Assembly (NCBI GenBank): GCA_018304565.1
Contig: JAGVVX010000034.1
Coordinates: 1-16,283, forward strand
DNA: 16,283 nt
Reading direction: 5' to 3'
Source of the DNA: Candidatus Aenigmatarchaeota archaeon
GTDB taxonomy: Archaea > Aenigmatarchaeota > Aenigmatarchaeia > GW2011-AR5
Made by a program: the position numbers and the translations under genes. The notes beneath the pieces were generated by a model. It was given only the letters and a program-made list of their open reading frames with translations, was not told where the DNA came from and searched no databases. Of the stretch, positions 12,455-16,283 are shown in pieces (the stretch's first letter is position 1; each line of letters opens with the position of its first letter).

Positions 12455-13207
12455 TCATGCCAGCTCCTGGTCTAATGCCTGCTTGATAGCAGAGAAGGGC
12501 TGTGCGCCTACAATCTCTATGTAGCCTTTCTGCGGGCTGCCTATGTAGAATGTCGGCGTGCCAGAGACGCCGGCATCATTGCCGTCCTGGAAATCCTTCT
12601 GCACCTCGCCGGCATATTTCTTTGAATCATAGCAGTCATTGAATTTTGTCGTATCAAGGCCGAGCTCCGCTGCCCACGTCTTGTAGCTTGTGTCGCCAAG
12701 AGACGCCTGGTTCTGGAATATCTTATCATGGTATTCCCAGAACTTGTCCTGTTCGTCTGCGCATCCGGCTGCCAGTGCTGCCGGGACTGCCTGCGGGTGT
12801 ATGCTGTCAAGCGGAAAGTCCCTGTAGACAAACAGGACTTTCCCTGTATCCACGTATTCCTTCTTTACTTGAGGCAGTGTGCTGGAGAAGAATCTTCCGC
12901 AGAACGGGCACTGGAAATCGCTGAACTCTATCATAACTAATTCGGCGTTCTTGTCGCCCAGCTGCGGGTCGTCATCCAAGGATACCTGAACCCTGCCGGG
13001 GAGTGCCTGATTTCCTGCCGGTACTGATGGCTGCTGCACCGGTGCTTGTCCGTTGGCATCTGCCACTTTTCCTGTTGCTGACTGTTTTTCTCCGCCGCCG
13101 AGAATGAAGCCCAGACTAAATGAAAAAGCAACCATAACAGCAACAAGCCCGACCAGTATTTTGTTGTATGTCGATTTCTTTATTGTAACGTGCTCTTCTG
13201 CCATCAT
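12455..13207 (-). CDS. DsbA-like thiol-disulfide oxidoreductase
   Basis: 250 aa, membrane-anchored. A cytoplasmic start is followed by one TM (about 17-38) and a Gln/Pro-rich spacer (40-70). Then comes a thioredoxin-fold DsbA/Thioredoxin_4 domain facing outside. The active site is DFQCPFCGRFF (CPFC); the cis-proline loop is VSGTPTFYIG. The helical insertion between them is present. It would make or rearrange disulfides in extracytoplasmic proteins. Two adjacent ATGs exist; the second (13204) is better spaced from GTGAT. It lies between the copper ATPase and the CPAC membrane protein, implying a shared role in thiol and copper handling. A promoter and a possible operator precede it. Confidence 0.93.
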   Translation of the reverse strand: MMAEEHVTIKKSTYNKILVGLVAVMVAFSFSLGFILGGGEKQSATGKVADANGQAPVQQPSVPAGNQALPGRVQVSLDDDPQLGDKNAELVMIEFSDFQCPFCGRFFSSTLPQVKKEYVDTGKVLFVYRDFPLDSIHPQAVPAALAAGCADEQDKFWEYHDKIFQNQASLGDTSYKTWAAELGLDTTKFNDCYDSKKYAGEVQKDFQDGNDAGVSGTPTFYIGSPQKGYIEIVGAQPFSAIKQALDQELA

Positions 13208-13219
13208 ATCACTTTAGAT

Positions 13220-13250
13220 TTACAACATATGTAATACTTAGCATATATAG
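13220..13250 (-). promoter_or_regulatory. Promoter with palindromic operator candidate before dsbA
   Basis: GCATATATAG (13241-13250) reads as a TATA-like box on the minus strand and would start transcription near 13219. Just downstream, TTACA-ACATA-TGTAA (13220-13234) is a 5-bp inverted repeat with a 5-base spacer, a position where a repressor would block initiation. The shape recalls TACA-N2-TGTA copper operators, but the spacer differs, so the link is speculative. Confidence 0.4.
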
Positions 13251-13286
13251 TTTGCGCCGTTTAAATAATTATGCTGTTCTGCAGAA

Positions 13287-15383
13287 TTATAGCCTGTATT
13301 TAGCAAGCAGCAGCGAGTTCGTTACAACTGTTATAGAGCTAAGGGCCATGGCTATTGCCGCGTAAATGGGATTGAGCATTATTCCGGAAAACGGATACAG
13401 CATCCCGGCAGCAACAGGTATAAGCGCGACATTATAAACAAAAGCCCAGAACAGGTTTTCCTTCATTTTCCTTACGGTTTTCTTGCTGAGCTTGATGGCG
13501 CCTACAACATCGCGCAGGTCGTTCTTTATCAGCACAATCCCGCCCGTCTCCTTTGCGATGTCTGTCCCTGCGCCTATTGCTATGCCTACGTCTGCCTGCG
13601 CCAGTGCCGGAGCGTCGTTTATGCCGTCGCCTACCATTGCAACAATCCTGCCTTCTTTCTGCAATTTTTTTATTTCCTTTGCCTTATCCTGCGGCAGGAC
13701 CTCAGCAAGCACGCGCTTGATTTCAACCTTCTTTGAAATAGCATTGGCTGTCCGCGGATTGTCTCCTGTTATCATGATGACATCTATCCCCATCAGTTCG
13801 AGTTTCTTTACGGCTTCGCTGGAATTTTCTTTTAGCGTATCGGCAACGGCTATAAATCCTGCCAGTTTCTTGTTTATGGCGATGAACATCACTGTCTTGC
13901 CGTCTTCTTCGAGCTTCTGGACATTCTTCTCTACGCGTTCCGTGTCTATCCTGTTTTTTGTCATGAGCTTTCTGTTTCCAAGCAGCACTTTTTTGCCGCG
14001 ATAAGAAGCAGAAATTCCGTGGCCCGCTATGGCCTTGAAATTCTTAGGCTCGCCTATCCTTATGTTTTTTGCTTTTGCGTGTTTCACTATGGCCTGGCCT
14101 AATGGGTGTTCTGAGCCGCTTTCAGCCGTGGCTGCATATAGGAGAATATTTTCTTTTGAGTTTGTTACGATTATGTCAGTTACCTCTGGCTCGCCCTTGG
14201 TAAGCGTGCCTGTCTTGTCGAACACAATTGTGTTGATCTTTCTTGCTTTTTCAAGATACTCGCCGCTTTTTATCAGTATCCCGTTCTGCGCGCCTTTGCC
14301 TGCGCCTATCATTATTGCGGCAGGCGTTGCTATTCCAAGCGCGCACGGGCATGCTATTATAAGAACTGCTATGAGCGTCGTGAGTGCTGCCGCAAAAGGC
14401 AATCCCGCTACATAATACCAAAACAAGAATGAAACTATTGAAATCACAACTACTGCTGGAACAAAGTATGATGATACAACATCAGCAAGCCTTTGCATCG
14501 GCGCGCGTTGCGCAATTGCTTCCTGGACCATCATGACAATCTGTGATAATGCTGTATCAGAGCCGACCTTAGTGGTCTTTATCCTGAGCAGGCCGGACTT
14601 GTTTATCGTCGCGCCTATAACCTCGTCGCCTTTTTTCCTGTCGACAGGTATGCTCTCGCCTGTTATCATCGACTGGTCTATGGCTGATGACCCATCCATA
14701 ATAATCCCGTCGACAGGTATCTTTTCTCCAGGCCTGATGACAACGATATCACCAACCTTCACTTCCTCTACCGGAATCTCTGTTTCATTGCCTTCTCTGA
14801 CTACTTTCGCCATCTTCGGCTGCAGGTCAACAAGCCTTCTTATCGCATTCGACGCCCTGCCCTTGACAAGATGCTCCATGTATCTCCCAAGAAGGATGAA
14901 GCCGATTATCAGGCCTGATTCAGTAAAATAAACTTCTGGTCCGCCTGTTGTTACGCTTGGAAATATCCTTGGCCAGAATATTCCCTGGAATGTAAATATT
15001 GTGCTGTAGAGCCATGCGGCGCTTGTGCCTATAGCTATCAGAGAATCCATATTGGCCTGCCTGGCTTTAATGGCGTCCAGAGTGCCTTTATAGAATCGCC
15101 AGCCTCCTACGAACTGCACGGGCGTGGCCAGCAAAAACAATAATATGTAATTAGAAATGCCGAACGGCCTTACGGGGTAGAAGTATTCAAAAAGCAACGT
15201 CAACGCGCCAAGCGCAATGCTGAATGCTGCAACGTATTTCAGTTTTCGCATTTCTGCCTGCGGCCTGAGAAACTCTTTCAGGCAATTCTCGCTGCAGAAA
15301 TAATATGTCAAGCCTTCCTGCTCGGTGCTGAGTTTTGCCTTCTTCTCGTCCACGTACATTCCGCAAACAGGGTCTTTAGCCAT
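13287..15383 (-). CDS. copA: Cu+-type P1B ATPase with N-terminal YHS domain
   Basis: 698 aa. An N-terminal YHS metal-binding domain (about 1-40; Cys7, Cys30, Cys34) replaces the usual HMA domain. Eight TM segments. Key ATPase motifs: TGES (241-244), the in-membrane CPC (345-347), phosphorylated Asp389 in DKTGT, SEHPLG in the N domain and GDGINDAP (585-592). TM7 has YN (650-651) and TM8 has MALSS (679-683), the set that marks P1B-1 copper(I)/silver export. The start ATG follows GTGATGAG. Two hairpins lie between this gene and the DUF5676 gene upstream. It pumps Cu+ out of the cytoplasm using ATP. Confidence 0.96.
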   Translation of the reverse strand: MAKDPVCGMYVDEKKAKLSTEQEGLTYYFCSENCLKEFLRPQAEMRKLKYVAAFSIALGALTLLFEYFYPVRPFGISNYILLFLLATPVQFVGGWRFYKGTLDAIKARQANMDSLIAIGTSAAWLYSTIFTFQGIFWPRIFPSVTTGGPEVYFTESGLIIGFILLGRYMEHLVKGRASNAIRRLVDLQPKMAKVVREGNETEIPVEEVKVGDIVVIRPGEKIPVDGIIMDGSSAIDQSMITGESIPVDRKKGDEVIGATINKSGLLRIKTTKVGSDTALSQIVMMVQEAIAQRAPMQRLADVVSSYFVPAVVVISIVSFLFWYYVAGLPFAAALTTLIAVLIIACPCALGIATPAAIMIGAGKGAQNGILIKSGEYLEKARKINTIVFDKTGTLTKGEPEVTDIIVTNSKENILLYAATAESGSEHPLGQAIVKHAKAKNIRIGEPKNFKAIAGHGISASYRGKKVLLGNRKLMTKNRIDTERVEKNVQKLEEDGKTVMFIAINKKLAGFIAVADTLKENSSEAVKKLELMGIDVIMITGDNPRTANAISKKVEIKRVLAEVLPQDKAKEIKKLQKEGRIVAMVGDGINDAPALAQADVGIAIGAGTDIAKETGGIVLIKNDLRDVVGAIKLSKKTVRKMKENLFWAFVYNVALIPVAAGMLYPFSGIMLNPIYAAIAMALSSITVVTNSLLLAKYRL

Positions 15384-15414
15384 TTCTCATCACGTCAAAT
15401 GAAATCCCTTATGC

Positions 15415-15490
15415 AACCACCACATGAATGTGGTGGTTTCTTTGAGGATTTCTTTCGCTATCGTGTTCATCTACTGGTTGAAACCAGTAG
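15415..15490. repeat. Two perfect hairpins with TGAA loops upstream of copA
   Basis: AACCACCACA (15415-15424) pairs with TGTGGTGGTT (15429-15438) around TGAA. CTACTGGT (15471-15478) pairs with ACCAGTAG (15483-15490), also around TGAA. They lie in the 119-base gap between the DUF5676 and copA genes. On the plus strand a T-run follows the second. The CCACCA/TGGTGG cores resemble those in the 8597-8718 region and the subterminal palindromes of IS200/IS605-type or PATE elements. They may instead shape the operon mRNA. Confidence 0.55.
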
Positions 15491-15502
15491 TTTTTACCCT
15501 CC

Positions 15503-15748
15503 TTATTTCTTGTTTGCCCTGTTGTAAAGCCACGCAAATACATAGCCTGCCGCGTAGGCTCCAACGACGGTGCCCACTAATCCAAAGAAGAGCAGCGACG
15601 GACTGCTCCAGAATCCCGGATAGAGCAGATTCATTATTGAAGGCTGCTGCAGCATGCCGTGCCACACGTAGCCCGCTACGTCCATCAAGAACGCCACTGC
15701 CGCGGACGCCAGCCCAAATGCCTTTGGATTCAACAAATTCGCTGCCAT
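15503..15748 (-). CDS. DUF5676 family small membrane protein
   Basis: 81 aa. Two hydrophobic segments: about 9-27 and 50-75, ending in GYVFAWLYNRANKK. The segment LLYPGFWSSPSLLFFGLVGTVVGAYAAG matches the Y-P-G-x-x-x-S-x-x-x-x-x-x-G layout of DUF5676, whose members often sit beside copper ATPases and other metal genes. Molecular function is unknown. It begins one base after the stop of the small His/Met/Cys gene, so it is in the same operon. Confidence 0.8.
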   Translation of the reverse strand: MAANLLNPKAFGLASAAVAFLMDVAGYVWHGMLQQPSIMNLLYPGFWSSPSLLFFGLVGTVVGAYAAGYVFAWLYNRANKK

Positions 15749-15749
15749 C

Positions 15750-15974
15750 TTAAAGGCACCTCTCGTACATGTCGGGATGGTGGCTCATATGCTCTTTCCA
15801 CTGCTCATCCGTATATCCCGGAGGCGTGGCACATTTGTCAGGCAGCTCGCTTTGAATAGCCTTCTGGTAGTTTTGTTCGCTTTTCTGATACGCAAGAAAC
15901 CCAACAGCCGCCGCTATCGCGACAATGAGAATCGCCAGATAAATTAATTTTTTATTGTTTCTTTTGTTTTCCAT
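15750..15974 (-). CDS. Small membrane-anchored His/Met/Cys protein, likely metal-binding
   Basis: 74 aa. Basic start, one TM (about 10-28), then a short outer domain ending in GYTDEQWKEHMSHHPDMYER and CL. Candidate metal ligands are Cys48, His62, Met63, His65, His66, Met69 and Cys73, densely spaced and suited to Cu+. The two cysteines could instead form a disulfide made by the DsbA-like protein nearby. First gene of the copper operon: GAGGAG lies 11 bases before ATG 15974 and a TATA-like box about 41 bases upstream. I do not know a named family; copper chaperone or donor is an inference from ligands and context. Confidence 0.78.
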   Translation of the reverse strand: MENKRNNKKLIYLAILIVAIAAAVGFLAYQKSEQNYQKAIQSELPDKCATPPGYTDEQWKEHMSHHPDMYERCL

Positions 15975-15985
15975 CGATATAACTA

Positions 15986-16020
15986 CTCCTCAAAACAGCA
16001 TTTCATTGCGTTCTTTAAAG
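15986..16020 (-). promoter_or_regulatory. Promoter and Shine-Dalgarno site of the copper operon
   Basis: On the minus strand CTTTAAAG (16013-16020) predicts a start near 15989, and GAGGAG (15986-15991) serves as the ribosome site before ATG 15974. The predicted start and the ribosome site nearly coincide, so the true start may be slightly upstream. Confidence 0.45.
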
Positions 16021-16022
16021 CC

Positions 16023-16283
16023 TTATTTAGCTTTGATTTTAGGTTTCGCAGTTTTAATTTCATAGCCGGCCTCCCTGAACAGCCAGAATAATTTGTAGAG
16101 GTCAAATGCCGCTTCCAGATATTCGCCGCATTTCCTGCCGTCTTCCTTGCTTGCAACTTCGAGCAGGCGCATCATCGCAGAAAGCACGTGCTTGCTTGCG
16201 CACCAAAGCTCGCCGCGCGGCTCGCCTACAAGCTCTCGCAGGCAGCGTATGCGCAACTTGCGGACATTTCTGGCGATCTCATA
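16023..16283 (-). CDS. C-terminal part of an unrecognised helical protein
   Basis: Open to the window edge: the frame continues past TTG 16256 with ARNVRKLRIRCLRELVGEPR, so the true start is outside and at least 86 codons are seen. The visible part is all-helical with two heptad-like stretches (residues VLSAMMRLLEVASKEDG and YLEAAFDLYKLFWLFREAGY), three cysteines and a Lys-rich tail. No motif I can assign. It reads in the same direction as the copper operon and ends 48 bases before it, but that operon has its own promoter. Confidence 0.65.
   Translation of the reverse strand, partial: YEIARNVRKLRIRCLRELVGEPRGELWCASKHVLSAMMRLLEVASKEDGRKCGEYLEAAFDLYKLFWLFREAGYEIKTAKPKIKAK

Noticed and set aside
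1..16283. CRISPR array, rRNA, tRNA or intact transposase
   Set aside because: No regularly spaced direct repeats, no rRNA- or tRNA-like conserved stretches and no transposase frame were seen on either strand.

Overview
The window is archaeal. It encodes aIF5B, aIF2 gamma and ribosomal protein S6e. Many genes have a T/A-rich TATA-type box about 26-28 nt upstream of the start codon and no Shine-Dalgarno site, which is the archaeal leaderless pattern. Genes inside operons instead use GGTGA-type sites. The compact, mostly moderate-AT gene set and the small cysteine-bearing membrane proteins suggest a DPANN-type archaeon (Woesearchaeota/Pacearchaeota-like). That placement is an inference from gene style, not from a search.

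Layout: (1) 1-4744, mostly information processing: a PPOX-fold flavoprotein, a NOL1/NOP2/Sun RNA m5C methyltransferase, nucleoside diphosphate kinase, an unrecognised reverse-strand protein, then aIF5B directly followed by a SET-domain lysine methyltransferase. (2) 4745-6166, polyamines: AdoMet decarboxylase (speD) convergent with an aminopropyltransferase (speE). (3) 6200-7992: S6e and aIF2 gamma, back to back. (4) 7993-10275, an AT-richer accessory stretch: a large three-segment stem-loop, a DUF4258/DUF2283 toxin-antitoxin-like pair, a nested palindromic region, two very small lysine-rich or charged proteins, an unrecognised membrane-anchored protein and a Doc/Fic protein. (5) 10276-16283, metals and thiols: a CDF zinc-type exporter, then a reverse-strand cluster. 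In transcription order that cluster holds a small His/Met/Cys membrane-anchored protein, a DUF5676 membrane protein, a YHS-headed Cu+ P1B ATPase, a DsbA-like oxidoreductase, a four-TM protein with an in-membrane CPAC motif, and a zinc-finger/TM/His-rich protein. Together they look like a copper export and extracytoplasmic thiol-handling module.

The most unusual signal is a family of paired hairpins found three times (about 21-99, 4830-4906 and 6278-6354). Each has two stems of 8-10 bp with exactly 3-nt loops, separated by a short GAGATGC-like linker. The six stems differ in sequence but keep pairing. Two copies lie in the apparent leaders of speD and rpS6e, and both have an upstream segment that could pair with the left arm of stem 2 instead, which suggests a possible switch. 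I saw no CRISPR array, rRNA, tRNA, intact transposase or intein.
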